A DNA stretch of 9,572 bases. Origin: Enterovirga sp. (GTDB lineage: Bacteria; Pseudomonadota; Alphaproteobacteria; Rhizobiales; Beijerinckiaceae). Within the stretch, counting starts at the first letter, position 1. Each line of letters begins with the position of its first letter. Shown here one piece after another: positions 1 to 7,361 of the stretch. The notes under the pieces are model-generated. The model made no database searches. It saw only the letters and a program-made list of their open reading frames with translations, and was not told where the DNA came from. The translations under genes were made by a program, and so were the position numbers. Location of the stretch: the NCBI GenBank assembly GCA_028290385.1, contig JAQGJZ010000011.1, positions 1 to 9,572 on the forward strand. The letters are read 5' to 3'.

Positions 1-35
1 GCGGCTGCTCAGTCTGGCAGACGCCGCGGAATAGC

Positions 36-200
36 TCAGCGCGCCGACGTAAACCCGGCCGAGACGTTGTCGAAGAACGCAGCCCGCACGTGCTGCCCGA
101 TCGTCGCGACCCCGCCCACGATGACGATGGACACGATCGCGGCGACAAGCGCGTATTCGATCGCGGTCGCACCCGCTCGGTCCCGCAGGAACCTTCTCAT
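36..200 (-). CDS. Flp/Fap-type pilin (small type IVb prepilin)
   Basis: A 54-residue reading frame that matches the Flp pilin family (PF04964), whose products are secreted and assembled into thin tight-adherence (Tad) pili. Seen in the sequence: a short basic leader (MRRFLRDRAG), then ATAIEY followed by an unbroken hydrophobic stretch (about residues 17-36), then a short polar tail ending FTSAR. In this family the prepilin peptidase cuts after the glycine and needs Glu at +5, usually followed by Tyr. Here G10 is followed by A11 and E15-Y16 fall at +5 and +6, an exact fit. A GAGGT ribosome-binding site lies about 4 bases before the ATG at 198-200. The length is normal for Flp pilins (50-60 residues). 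No tad/cpa assembly gene is visible, so the assembly machinery must be outside the window or elsewhere in the genome. The gene diverges from the solute-binding protein on the other strand. Family assignment is firm; whether it makes a real pilus is inferred. Confidence 0.9.
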   Translation of the reverse strand: MRRFLRDRAGATAIEYALVAAIVSIVIVGGVATIGQHVRAAFFDNVSAGFTSAR

Positions 201-385
201 CCCGACCTCGACAAGCCTCGGCTAATATCGCACGCCCCCCTTCGCACCAGGTTAACGCAACCCCGGGTTTGTCGGCGGTCCGGTTAGGGCTGTGCGGGAG
301 ATTGCGGATCCGGTCGCGCTGGTCGAAGCTGCGGACGCCGAGCCCGGGAGATCCGGGACTCGGCGGAAGCGGGGAGGGCGGCCTC
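201..385. other. Divergent intergenic region, pilin gene / solute-binding protein gene
   Basis: This 185-base stretch separates two divergent genes and must hold the 5' signals of both. The AT-richest part is around 221-229 (GCTAATATC) and 250-256 (GGTTAAC). The minus-strand reading of these, TTAACC and GATATT, resembles weak -35 and -10 boxes, but the spacer is 20 bases, so I do not call a promoter. On the plus strand GGAGG at 373-377 is a strong ribosome-binding site 8 bases before the ATG at 386. I see no RNA gene or coding sequence in it. Confidence 0.5.
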
Positions 386-1363
386 ATGAGGCGGCGGGAG
401 TTCATCGGCCTCGCCAGTGGAGCGGCTGTCTTTCCCCTCGTCGCCCGCGCCCAGACGTCGATCGCGGTGATCGGGTTTCTCGACAGCGGGTCTCCTGCCG
501 GCATGGCGGACAACCTCGCCGCGTTCCGCCGCGGCCTCGGGGAAGCCGGGCTGATCGAAGGCCAGCATTTCGCCCTGGAGTTTCGTTGGGCTCAAGGCCG
601 ATACGAGCGGTTGCCCGACCTCGCCGCCGAACTGGTTCGTCTGCCCGCTGCGATCATGGCCGCGACGCGCAGCTCCGCTCCAGCCCTCGCTGCCAAAGCG
701 GCGACCGCGACGATCCCGATCGTGTTTCAGACCGGCGGCGATCCGGTCAAGGACGGTCTTGTCGCCAGCATGAATCGGCCAGGCGGCAACATCACCGGGG
801 TCACGCGCCTCTCGACAGCGCTTGTCGCCAAGCGGCTGGGGGTGATCGCCGAATTGGTGCCCGTGGCCAAACGCATTGCGCTGCTGGTGAACCCGGCCAG
901 TCCCCAGACCAGGGAACAAGTCCTGGACCTGACCGAGGCGGCTCGCACGCGGGGATTGCACATCCATGTCGTGAACGCCGCCCGCGAGCAGGACCTGGAG
1001 GCAGCCTTTGCGGCGTCAGGCCAGGAGGGCGCACAAGCGCTCGTCGTCGGCAGCGACAACCTGTTCATCGACCGGCGTGAGACGATCGTCCGCTTGGCGA
1101 AGAGCCATGCGATCCCGGTTATGTATCCGGAACGCGGGGCGGTCGCGGCCGGTGGCCTGATGAGCTACGCCGCCAGCCTCGCCGACTCGTTTCGGCAGGC
1201 CGGCCTCTATGCCGGCCGAATTCTCAAAGGTGCAAAGCCGTCGGACCTGCCGGTGCTGCAGCCGGACAAGTTCGATCTGGTCATCAACATGCACACGGCC
1301 AGAGAGCTGGGCCTCCGTGTGCCGCCGTCGCTCCTGGCCAGCGCTGACGAGGTGATCGAGTAG
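386..1363 (+). CDS. ABC_sub_bind family periplasmic solute-binding protein, Tat-exported, orphan
   Basis: A 325-residue protein of the ABC_sub_bind family (PF04392, formerly DUF534), periplasmic binding proteins of uncertain ligand and very numerous in Bradyrhizobium-type genomes. The N-terminus MRRREFIGLASGAA has a twin-arginine motif (RRREFI) and a hydrophobic stretch, with a likely cut after A-R-A near residue 22, so Tat export is predicted. There is no lipobox cysteine. The mature part begins with the family's IAVIGFLDSGSP strand, continues with GRYERLPDLAAELV and PIVFQTGGDPV, and ends with FDLVINMHTARELGLRVPP then ADEVIE, the typical family C-terminus. The reading frame is open from 269, but the ATG at 386 is chosen because GGAGG lies 8 bases upstream and the signal peptide starts exactly there. 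No permease or ATPase gene is next to it, as is common for this family. By eye its codon use is less strongly GC-biased than thrB. Ligand unknown. Confidence 0.9.
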   Translation: MRRREFIGLASGAAVFPLVARAQTSIAVIGFLDSGSPAGMADNLAAFRRGLGEAGLIEGQHFALEFRWAQGRYERLPDLAAELVRLPAAIMAATRSSAPALAAKAATATIPIVFQTGGDPVKDGLVASMNRPGGNITGVTRLSTALVAKRLGVIAELVPVAKRIALLVNPASPQTREQVLDLTEAARTRGLHIHVVNAAREQDLEAAFAASGQEGAQALVVGSDNLFIDRRETIVRLAKSHAIPVMYPERGAVAAGGLMSYAASLADSFRQAGLYAGRILKGAKPSDLPVLQPDKFDLVINMHTARELGLRVPPSLLASADEVIE

Positions 1364-1492
1364 CCGCGGATCTCGAATGGACCCAAGACCGGCGGCCGCC
1401 GCGGCTTGACAGGGCACAAGCGGTTTCGCACGGGATGTGCGCTGCCTCCCGGTGGCCCCTGGTCCCACACCCGCCCGAACTGGCTCACCGAT
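1364..1492. other. Intergenic region before thrB, with a TTGACA hexamer
   Basis: These 129 bases follow the solute-binding protein gene and precede thrB. A perfect TTGACA lies at 1406-1411 on the plus strand and could be a -35 box for thrB, but I find no good -10 hexamer 16-18 bases downstream, so the promoter is only a possibility. A GGCGGCCGCC palindrome at 1391-1400 has no loop and no T-run after it, so it is not a convincing terminator. No ribosome-binding site is recognisable just before the thrB ATG. This is also the likely junction between the left-hand accessory genes and the conserved thrB-rnhA block. Confidence 0.35.
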
Positions 1493-2464
1493 ATGGCCGT
1501 CTACACCGAGGTCTCCGATGAGGACCTCCGCGGCTTCCTCGCCATGTACGATCTCGGCCGGGTGCTGGCGTTCAAGGGGATCGCGGAAGGGGTCGAGAAC
1601 TCCAACTACTTTCTCCAGACCGAGCGCGACCGCTTCATCCTCACGCTCTACGAGAAGCGCGTCCGGGAGGCGGACCTGCCGTTCTTCCTGGACCTGATGG
1701 AGCATCTGTCGGGGCGCGGGCTGAATTGCCCGCTGCCGGTGCGGAACAGCGCCGGACAGGCGCTCGGGCGGCTCGCCGGGCGTCCGGCGGTCATCGTCAC
1801 CTTTCTGGAGGGGATCGCCGTCAAGCGTCCGACCGCTGGCCATTGCCGGGCCCTCGGCGCGGAGCTCGCGCGGCTGCATCGCGCGGGCAGCGATTTTCCG
1901 GGCGTCCGCGCCAACGCGCTGTCGATCGATGCCTGGGCTCCGCTTTACGCGAGCGCGGACGGACAGGCGGATCGCGTGGCGCCGGGCCTCGCCGGACGCA
2001 TCGAGACGGAGCTTGCGGAGCTCGGCACGCTCTGGCCGAAGGACCTGCCGAGCGGCGTCATCCACGCCGACCTGTTCACGGACAACGTCTTCTTCATCGG
2101 GGACGACCTGTCGGGCGTGATCGACTTCTATTTCGCCTGCACGGACGCCTTCGCGTACGACCTCGCGATCTGCCTGAACGCGTGGTGCTTCGAGCCGGAC
2201 GGCTCGTTCAACGCCACCAAGGGGAGGGCGATGATCGCCGGCTACCAGGGCGTGCGGCCGCTGGAGCCGGCCGAGGTGGCGGCCCTTCCGGTCCTCGCCC
2301 GCGGCTCCGCCTTGCGCTTCATGCTGACCCGGCTTGTGGATTGGCTGAACGTGCCGCCGGGCGCGCTGGTGCGGCCGAAGGACCCGCTCGAATACGACCG
2401 CAAGCTCGCCTTCCACCGCAAGGTTGGCAGCGCGGGCGAATACGGCTGGGAGCCCGTCGGCTGA
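1493..2464 (+). CDS. thrB: Homoserine kinase (APH-fold type)
   Basis: A 323-residue cytoplasmic enzyme that phosphorylates L-homoserine with ATP to O-phosphohomoserine, the substrate of threonine synthase. It is the aminoglycoside-phosphotransferase-fold homoserine kinase found in proteobacteria such as Pseudomonas and rhizobia (TIGR00938), not the GHMP-fold E. coli ThrB. The N-terminus [12 protein letters not shown] and the segment [17 protein letters not shown] (about 25-41) are family hallmarks. The catalytic loop is H191-A-D193 with N198 (HADLFTDN), and the metal-binding aspartate is D211 in VIDFYF. Length agrees with the family (about 320). The frame stays open upstream to 1406, but the extra 29 residues have no family resemblance, so the ATG at 1493 is chosen even though no clear Shine-Dalgarno precedes it. 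rnhA follows 38 bases after the stop, probably in the same transcript. thrC lies about 6 kb away on the other strand. Confidence 0.96.
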   Translation: MAVYTEVSDEDLRGFLAMYDLGRVLAFKGIAEGVENSNYFLQTERDRFILTLYEKRVREADLPFFLDLMEHLSGRGLNCPLPVRNSAGQALGRLAGRPAVIVTFLEGIAVKRPTAGHCRALGAELARLHRAGSDFPGVRANALSIDAWAPLYASADGQADRVAPGLAGRIETELAELGTLWPKDLPSGVIHADLFTDNVFFIGDDLSGVIDFYFACTDAFAYDLAICLNAWCFEPDGSFNATKGRAMIAGYQGVRPLEPAEVAALPVLARGSALRFMLTRLVDWLNVPPGALVRPKDPLEYDRKLAFHRKVGSAGEYGWEPVG

Positions 2465-2502
2465 CGCGATAGGGGTGCGCGCATCCAAACGATGCGGGCA
2501 TC

Positions 2503-2979
2503 ATGAGCGAACGGGTCAAGATCTATACGGACGGGGCATGCTCCGGAAATCCCGGCCCCGGCGGCTGGGGCGCGCTGCTGATCTTCGGCGACACCGAGAA
2601 GCAGCTGTCGGGGGCGGAGCCGGTCACCACCAACAATCGCATGGAGCTGATGGCCGCGATCTCGGCCCTGGAGGCCCTGACGCGGCCGTGCACGGTCGAC
2701 CTCTACACGGACTCGCAATACGTCCGGAACGGCATCTCGACCTGGATCAAGGGCTGGAAGGCCAAGGGCTGGCTCACGGCCGACCGCAAGCCGGTGAAGA
2801 ACGAGGATCTGTGGCGCCGGCTCGACGAGGCGCGCGGCCGGCACGAGGTCGCCTGGCACTGGGTGAAGGGCCACGCCACCGACGCGCTCAACAACCGGGT
2901 CGACGGCATGGCCCGCGCGGCGATCGAAACCATGCGGGCCGGGAGGTCGCGGCCGAGCGGGTCGGCCGCATCCCGCTAG
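2503..2979 (+). CDS. rnhA: Ribonuclease HI
   Basis: A 158-residue endonuclease that cuts the RNA strand of RNA-DNA hybrids, removing R-loops and replication primers in the cytoplasm. The length is close to E. coli RNase HI (155), and the active-site residues fall at the same numbers: D10 in [17 protein letters not shown]48 in [16 protein letters not shown]70 in YTDSQYV, H124 in VKGHA and D134 in NNRVDGMA. The basic-protrusion region is present ([13 protein letters not shown], about 78-90). The tail after about residue 145 ([14 protein letters not shown]) is low-complexity and probably disordered. The ATG at 2503 gives the canonical N-terminus; only a weak GCGGG precedes it. It follows thrB by 38 bases and is likely co-transcribed. 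Its TAG stop shares the CTAG at 2976-2979 with the stop of the convergent peroxiredoxin gene. Confidence 0.97.
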   Translation: MSERVKIYTDGACSGNPGPGGWGALLIFGDTEKQLSGAEPVTTNNRMELMAAISALEALTRPCTVDLYTDSQYVRNGISTWIKGWKAKGWLTADRKPVKNEDLWRRLDEARGRHEVAWHWVKGHATDALNNRVDGMARAAIETMRAGRSRPSGSAASR

Positions 2980-3482
2980 TTCGCCTGCTGGCCTTCGCCG
3001 AGCAGCTTCAGCAGGTTCTCGGCGCTGGACACGTCCGCCTTGGACGGGACGTCCTCCACGTTCACGGCCTGGACCACCCCGTCCTCGACGATCCTGGAAT
3101 AACGCTGCGAGCGGGTGCCGAGCCCGAAGCCGGAGCCGTCGAAGGCGAGGCCGAGCGCCTTGGCGAAGTCGGCGTTCCCGTCCGACAGAAACTCCACCTT
3201 GCCGTCCGCCCCGGCGGACTGGCTCCACGCCTTGAGCACGAAAACGTCGTTCACGGACGTGACCAGGATCGCGTCGATCCCGGCCGCCTTGAGCTCGTCC
3301 GCGCGCTGCACATAGCCGGGCAGGTGGTTGCGGTCGCAGGTCGGCGTGAACGCCCCCGGCACCGCGACCAGCGCCACCTTGCGGCCGCGGAACACGTCGT
3401 CCGTCGTGCGTGCGGCCGGGCCTTCGGGGGTCATCACCCGGAAGGTCGCCTGAGGCAGCCGGTCACCGATCTTGATCGCCAT
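2976..3482 (-). CDS. Peroxiredoxin, Prx5 type, single cysteine
   Basis: A 168-residue thiol peroxidase of the AhpC/TSA-Redoxin superfamily, Prx5 subfamily, which reduces hydrogen peroxide and organic hydroperoxides in the cytoplasm. The signature is [19 protein letters not shown]42-x3-T46-x2-C49 is the PxxxTxxC active site. The conserved arginine lies in [11 protein letters not shown] (R124 or R127), followed by the usual EDGVV strand. C49 is the only cysteine in the protein, so there is no internal resolving cysteine. By family knowledge such enzymes are recycled by glutathione and glutaredoxin, which is inferred here. The start is the ATG at 3480-3482, because GGAGA lies about 7 bases upstream and [14 protein letters not shown] is the family N-terminus; the frame is open further to 3539 without resemblance. 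It diverges from yqgE and ends tail-to-tail on rnhA with a 4-base overlap. Confidence 0.94.
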   Translation of the reverse strand: MAIKIGDRLPQATFRVMTPEGPAARTTDDVFRGRKVALVAVPGAFTPTCDRNHLPGYVQRADELKAAGIDAILVTSVNDVFVLKAWSQSAGADGKVEFLSDGNADFAKALGLAFDGSGFGLGTRSQRYSRIVEDGVVQAVNVEDVPSKADVSSAENLLKLLGEGQQAN

Positions 3483-3624
3483 GCGTGTGTCTCCACGGGC
3501 TCGTCCCGCGCGAGACACTTCGTTACCGTGCCGATCCACCTCCGTCGAGCGGAGCGGGTTCCGCCCCCGTCACTTCCGGACGGGAACCTTTTGGCGGGTA
3601 GACAATCGTCTGCTCAGGCGTAGC
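3483..3624. promoter_or_regulatory. Divergent control region, peroxiredoxin gene / yqgE, with nested dyads
   Basis: This 142-base region must carry the promoters of both divergent genes. It holds several inverted repeats: CCCGTC (3566-3571) and GACGGG (3579-3584) with a 7-base centre; GCGGA (3549-3553) and TCCGC (3560-3564) with a 6-base centre; GGTTCC (3557-3562) and GGAACC (3583-3588) spaced by 20; and AGAC (3600-3603) and GTCT (3608-3611) spaced by 4. GACAAT at 3601-3606 is a possible -10 for yqgE, but no good -35 partner is visible. No known operator (OxyR, Fur, LexA) is recognised. That a promoter exists here is secure from gene orientation; the operator role of the dyads is inference. 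Confidence 0.4.
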
Positions 3625-4251
3625 ATGATCGTGATGGCCCAGGCGCGAAGCATGAACCGTGGCGGGGGAAGCACGGGCTACCTCGATGGGCAGATGCTCA
3701 TCGCCATGCCCGGCATGATGGACGAGCGCTTCCAGCGCACCGTCATCTATATCTGCGCCCATTCGGCCGAAGGCGCGATGGGCATCGTGGTCAACAAGCC
3801 AGCCTCCGACCTCAGCTTCCCGGACCTGCTCGTCCAGCTCGACGTGATCCCCGAGAAGGACACGATCCGGCTGCCGCGCCGCGTGGAGCAGATGAACGTG
3901 CTGATCGGCGGGCCGGTGGAGACGAGCCGGGGCTTCGTCCTGCACACGCCCGACTTCTTCATCGACCAATCGACGCTGCCGATCGACGACGGGATCTGCC
4001 TCACGGCGACGATCGACATCCTGCGGGCGATCGCCAAGGGGAAGGGGCCCGAGAGCGCCGTGCTCGCGCTCGGCTATGCCGGATGGTCGGCGGGCCAGCT
4101 CGAGAGCGAGATCCAGGCGAATGGCTGGCTGAGCTGCGAGGCGGACCCGAACATCATCTTCGGGGCCTCGCTCGATCTCAAATACGACCTCGCGCTCCGC
4201 AAGATCGGCGTCGATCTCGGCATGCTGTCCGCCCAGGCCGGGCACGCCTGA
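3625..4251 (+). CDS. yqgE: YqgE/AlgH (UPF0301, DUF179) family protein
   Basis: A 208-residue cytoplasmic protein of the UPF0301/AlgH family (PF02622). The biochemical role is not established; in Pseudomonas AlgH was linked to alginate regulation. The family hallmarks are all present: [19 protein letters not shown] (about 18-36), then [22 protein letters not shown] (38-59), [17 protein letters not shown] (92-108), [17 protein letters not shown] (147-163) and NGWL (166-169). The frame is open from 3472, but homology begins near residue 18 of the version given here. Three ATGs are possible (3625, 3634, 3652). The first is taken because a weak AGGCG precedes it, giving a length near the family's 185-205. 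The gene diverges from the peroxiredoxin gene and converges on the c-di-GMP enzyme, with 25 bases between their stops. Family assignment is firm, exact start less so. Confidence 0.93.
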   Translation: MIVMAQARSMNRGGGSTGYLDGQMLIAMPGMMDERFQRTVIYICAHSAEGAMGIVVNKPASDLSFPDLLVQLDVIPEKDTIRLPRRVEQMNVLIGGPVETSRGFVLHTPDFFIDQSTLPIDDGICLTATIDILRAIAKGKGPESAVLALGYAGWSAGQLESEIQANGWLSCEADPNIIFGASLDLKYDLALRKIGVDLGMLSAQAGHA

Positions 4252-4257
4252 GCGGCT

Positions 4258-4274
4258 GCCCGCGCCGGCGGGGC
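4258..4274. terminator. Possible bidirectional GC hairpin between convergent genes
   Basis: Between the stop of yqgE and the stop of the c-di-GMP enzyme there are only 25 bases. They contain CCCGC (4259-4263) and GCGGG (4268-4272) around a GCCG tetraloop, extendable by one pair past a bulge. The stem is read the same from both strands, so it could serve both genes. No T-run follows on either side, so it is not a textbook intrinsic terminator. Confidence 0.35.
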
Positions 4275-4276
4275 GC

Positions 4277-7192
4277 CTAGGCCGCCTCGGGCGCGGCCCC
4301 GACCAGCCGCCGCGCCTGCAGGGCGGACATGGGCTCGCCGAACACGAAGCCCTGCGCGTAATCGCACCCCATGTGGTAGAGCTCGATCGCCTCGCTCTCC
4401 GTTTCCGCGCCCTCGGCCACCACGTCCATGCCGAGCTCTTCGGCGAGCTTCACGATGGAGCGCAGGATGACGGGCCGGCCGTTCGCGAGTTCGCGCACGA
4501 AGCTCTGGTCGATCTTGATCGTGTCGAACGGGAAGCGCTGCAGGTAGGCCAGCGCGGAATAGCCGGTCCCGAAATCGTCGAGCGACAGCCCCGCGCCGAG
4601 ATCCTTGATGCGGGTCAGGATCTGCGCCGCATATTCCGGATTCTCCATCACCAGGCTCTCGGTGAGCTCGAGCTTGAGCGAGCCCGGCAGCACGCCGGAG
4701 CGGGCCAGCACCGTCTTCAGGTCCTGCAGCAGGTCGTGCTTGAGGAGCTGCCGGCTCGACACGTTGACGGACGCGAAGATCGGCGGATCGACCTCGAGCG
4801 CGCGCTGCCAGGCGGCCAGTTCCAGCGCCGTCTGCTCCAGGGCGAAGACGCCGAGATCCACGATCAGGCCAGTCTCTTCCGCGACCGGGATGAAGGTCTG
4901 CGGCCCGATCGGGCCGAGCTTGGGATGGTTCCAGCGCAGCAAGGCCTCGAACCCCGCGATGGTGCGGTCCTCGAGCCGGACGATCGGCTGGAAGGCGACG
5001 CGCATCTCGCCCCGGTCGAGCGCGCGGCGCAGGTCGCTCTCCAGGCCGAGCCGGTCGCCGCGCTGCAGCTGGCGCATGGATGGATCGTAGGGCTCGACAC
5101 GGTCCCCGCCGAGGCGCTTGGCGTAGGTGAGGGCGATCTGCGCGCTCTTAAGCAGCTCCTCGCCCTTGGCGGGCCGGGCGGGGTCGTGCCGCACCACGCC
5201 GACCGAACTCGTCAGAAAGATCTCGCGCTCGGCATAGGTGATCGGCGTCGAGACGGTCTGGCGCAGCATGTCGGCGAGCCGCTCGATCCGCTCCTCCTCG
5301 CGCTCGGACAGAAGCAGGATCCCGAACTCGTCGCCCGAAAGGCGCGCCAGCGTGTCCTGCGGCCGCAGCAGCCGGCCGAGCCGGCGCGACAGGGTCAGCA
5401 GGATCTGGTCCCCGGCCGTGTGGCCGATCGAGTCGTTCACCTGTTTGAAGCGGTCGAGATCGAGCGCGATCACCGTGGGACGAAGCGGGGGGGCCTCGCC
5501 GCTCCCGTAGGTCAGCGCCGCATCGACCCGGTCGAGGAACAGCTGCCGGTTCGGCAGGCCCGTGAGGTTGTCGTGCACGGCATCGTGCAGGAGCCGCTCC
5601 TCGGAGGCCTTGGCGTCCGTGACGTCCGTGAGCGTGCCGATGATGCGGATCACCTCGCCGTCGGCGCCGATCACCGGGCGCGCCTTGAGGCGATACCAAT
5701 GATACGGGCCGGCAACCGCGCGGAGCCGGAAATCCTGGGCCAGGCGCCCGCGCCGGTTCTCGATCACCGAATCGAGCGTCGCCCGGAAGCGGTCGCGGTC
5801 GAAGGAATGGACATGGTCCATCCAGTCCGCAGCCGGGCCGCCGAGCCCGCCCTTGCGGTGGCCGAGCGCATGTTCGAGATCGGGCGAGACGAAGATGGCG
5901 TCGCCCGCGACGTCCCAATCGAACACGACGTCGCCCGAGCCGGCGAGCGCGAGCGCCCGGCGCTCGGCATCGCCGGACATGCCGGCTGCCATGGGCCCGC
6001 TCGTAAAGGCGTGCTGCATGACCGTGAAGCCGATCAGCATGACGATCAGCACGAGGCCGCCGATCAGCGCGGGCTGAACGAGATCGGTCCCGAGCCGGCC
6101 CATGATGGTGAGGCTGGCGGCCCCGACCCACGCGACGAGCAGCAACCAGGTCGGGATCAACATGATCGCCCGGTCGAAACCGTGCAGCGCGAGGTGCACG
6201 ATCAGGATCAGCCCGACAACCGCGAGCACCGCGATGGAGGTGCGGGCGACGCCGGCCGCGATCGGCGGGTCGACGATGGCGAGGCCCACGAGCGCGGTCA
6301 GGAAGACGAGCCAGAACACCGCGACGTGGCTGTAGCGCACGTGCCAGCGGTTGAGGTTCAGATACGCGAACAGGAAGACGAGGAGCGTCGCGGCGAGCAC
6401 GGCCTCCGCGCCGGCTCGATACACGCGCTCGGCGGCCTCCGGCAGCGGGAAGATGCGCTGGAAGAAGCCGAAATCGATGCAGGCATAGGCGAGCACGGCC
6501 CAGGCGAGCGCCGCCGCCGCCGGGAAGATCACCGCGCCCTTCACGACGAACACGATGGTGAGGAACAGCGCGAGCAGCCCCGCGATGCCGATGATGATGC
6601 CCTTGTAGAGCAGCAGCCCGGAGACCTTCTGCCGGTAGGCCTCGGCCTCCCAGAGATAGAGCTGCCCGACATTGGCCGAGGCCAGCTCGGCCACGAACGT
6701 CACGGTGGTGCCGGGATCGAGCGTGATCTGGAAGATGTCGGCGTCGGGCGACGGTTCGCGTTCCGGGCGGATGCCCTCGCTCGCCGTGATCGCGGCGACG
6801 CGCGTCGCGCCGAGATCCGGCCACACGAGCCCGGACCCGACCAGCCGGAAATGCGGCGCCACGAGCAGGCGCTCGATCTGCTCGTCCGACGAGTTCGTCA
6901 GCGCGAACACGATCCAGTCCGGCCGGGAGCCGGCCTCGCGCGCCTTCACGGCGATGCGGCGGACGATGCCGTCGCGGCCGGCCGCTGTCGAGATCTGCAC
7001 GAGATCGCCGTCCGAGCGGTAGCGCTCGATCATTGGCGTCAGGTCGATCGCGGCCGCGTCGGGCGCGACGCGCACGGCCTCGACCGCGGCCGCCGGCAGC
7101 GGGACGACGATCCCGGCGAGCGATGCGGAGAGGAGCGCGAGGAGAAAGAGAAGAGCGCGCACCGGCTTTGTTGATCCGTGCCTGTCAGCCAC
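4277..7192 (-). CDS. Membrane 7TM-PAS-GGDEF-EAL c-di-GMP cyclase/phosphodiesterase
   Basis: A 971-residue inner-membrane enzyme for making and degrading cyclic di-GMP, the second messenger for motility versus attachment. Order seen: signal peptide (1-36, ending PAAA-VEA), periplasmic domain (about 37-193), seven hydrophobic segments (near 197, 219, 262, 289, 318, 342, 373), PAS with PAC (about 410-530), GGDEF (about 537-700), EAL (about 712-965). This resembles 7TMR-DISM receptors. The cyclase motif is S619-GDEF, with substrate region [11 protein letters not shown] (578-588) and an inhibitory I-site RPQD (R610, D613). The EAL domain has E749-A-L, N810, ELTE (842-845), DDFGTG (D872, D873), K893, E927 and Q947, so all expected catalytic residues are there. 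The start is GTG at 7190-7192, after in-frame TAA and TGA, with AGGA 12 bases upstream; a GTG at 7162 is an alternative. The M16 gene lies upstream on the same strand, 169 bases away. The sensed signal and net activity are unknown. Confidence 0.95.
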   Translation of the reverse strand: MADRHGSTKPVRALLFLLALLSASLAGIVVPLPAAAVEAVRVAPDAAAIDLTPMIERYRSDGDLVQISTAAGRDGIVRRIAVKAREAGSRPDWIVFALTNSSDEQIERLLVAPHFRLVGSGLVWPDLGATRVAAITASEGIRPEREPSPDADIFQITLDPGTTVTFVAELASANVGQLYLWEAEAYRQKVSGLLLYKGIIIGIAGLLALFLTIVFVVKGAVIFPAAAALAWAVLAYACIDFGFFQRIFPLPEAAERVYRAGAEAVLAATLLVFLFAYLNLNRWHVRYSHVAVFWLVFLTALVGLAIVDPPIAAGVARTSIAVLAVVGLILIVHLALHGFDRAIMLIPTWLLLVAWVGAASLTIMGRLGTDLVQPALIGGLVLIVMLIGFTVMQHAFTSGPMAAGMSGDAERRALALAGSGDVVFDWDVAGDAIFVSPDLEHALGHRKGGLGGPAADWMDHVHSFDRDRFRATLDSVIENRRGRLAQDFRLRAVAGPYHWYRLKARPVIGADGEVIRIIGTLTDVTDAKASEERLLHDAVHDNLTGLPNRQLFLDRVDAALTYGSGEAPPLRPTVIALDLDRFKQVNDSIGHTAGDQILLTLSRRLGRLLRPQDTLARLSGDEFGILLLSEREEERIERLADMLRQTVSTPITYAEREIFLTSSVGVVRHDPARPAKGEELLKSAQIALTYAKRLGGDRVEPYDPSMRQLQRGDRLGLESDLRRALDRGEMRVAFQPIVRLEDRTIAGFEALLRWNHPKLGPIGPQTFIPVAEETGLIVDLGVFALEQTALELAAWQRALEVDPPIFASVNVSSRQLLKHDLLQDLKTVLARSGVLPGSLKLELTESLVMENPEYAAQILTRIKDLGAGLSLDDFGTGYSALAYLQRFPFDTIKIDQSFVRELANGRPVILRSIVKLAEELGMDVVAEGAETESEAIELYHMGCDYAQGFVFGEPMSALQARRLVGAAPEAA

Positions 7193-7248
7193 GGCTAGGA
7201 CACATCCTCATTAGGGGTAAGCCGGGCAGGGAGGCAGAGGCCGGCGGA

Positions 7249-7279
7249 GGCCGTCCCCATCGTATTGTGGGGAACGGCC
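7249..7279 (-). promoter_or_regulatory. Strong hairpin in the leader before the c-di-GMP enzyme gene
   Basis: GGCCGTCCCCA (7249-7259) and TGGGGAACGGCC (7268-7279) pair as 6 + 5 base pairs with one bulged base and an 8-base loop. It lies 57 bases upstream of the GTG start at 7192, within the 169-base gap between the M16 gene and the c-di-GMP enzyme gene. ACGGCCG recurs at 7274-7280 and 7295-7301, a direct repeat with a 21-base period. On the minus strand no T-run follows the stem, so a leader structure or protein-binding site fits better than a terminator. It does not match the c-di-GMP riboswitch consensus that I know. The role is unproven. Confidence 0.4.
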
Positions 7280-7336
7280 GTGTGCGGCTGCTTTACGGCC
7301 GAAGAAAGGTTCGGGCCGCCCCTGCGCCAACCTGTC

Positions 7337-7349
7337 CCCGGCTTCCGGG
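7337..7349 (-). terminator. Weak hairpin just after the M16 peptidase gene
   Basis: CCCGG (7337-7341) and CCGGG (7345-7349) pair around a 3-base loop, 12 bases beyond the stop codon of the M16 gene on its strand. The stem is short and no T-run follows, so it is at best a weak terminator or an RNA-end stabiliser. Confidence 0.2.
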
Positions 7350-7361
7350 CTCCGGCCCCGC

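Noticed and set aside
11..23. GTCTG-G-CAGAC palindrome after the pilin gene as a terminator
   Set aside because: A one-base loop cannot form a hairpin as drawn, and no T-run follows.
2..34. Possible C-terminal tail of a plus-strand gene (RLLSLADAAE then TAG at 32-34)
   Set aside because: It looks like a natural protein end and would converge on the pilin gene, but ten residues are too few to support a gene. Sequence to the left of the window would settle it.
250..287. GGTTAAC and GGTTAG, resembling halves of a CtrA site upstream of the pilin gene
   Set aside because: CtrA controls pilA in Caulobacter, but the full TTAA-N7-TTAA site is absent and the spacing does not fit.
1406..1492. An earlier TTG start for thrB giving 29 extra residues
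   Set aside because: The extra residues do not resemble homoserine kinase N-termini, which begin with MAVYT as at 1493.
1016..2488. A 490-codon minus-strand frame across the solute-binding protein gene and thrB
   Set aside because: It runs antisense to two clear genes and shows no recognisable motif; it is an open-frame artefact of high GC.
3583..3610. GGAAC followed by CGTC, resembling an EcfG general-stress promoter for yqgE
   Set aside because: The spacer is 19 bases instead of 16-17 and the -10 is CGTC, not CGTT. The minus-strand GGAAC at 3558-3562 has no -10 partner either.
2424..3623. A 399-codon plus-strand frame across rnhA and the peroxiredoxin gene
   Set aside because: It is out of frame with rnhA and antisense to the peroxiredoxin, with Arg/Gly/Ala/His-rich composition and no family signature.
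4373..7174. A 933-codon open frame on the plus strand, antisense to the c-di-GMP enzyme gene
   Set aside because: Its translation is rich in Arg, Glu, Asp, His and Gly with no domain resemblance, as expected for the complement of a GC-rich gene. The minus-strand frame has complete catalytic motifs.
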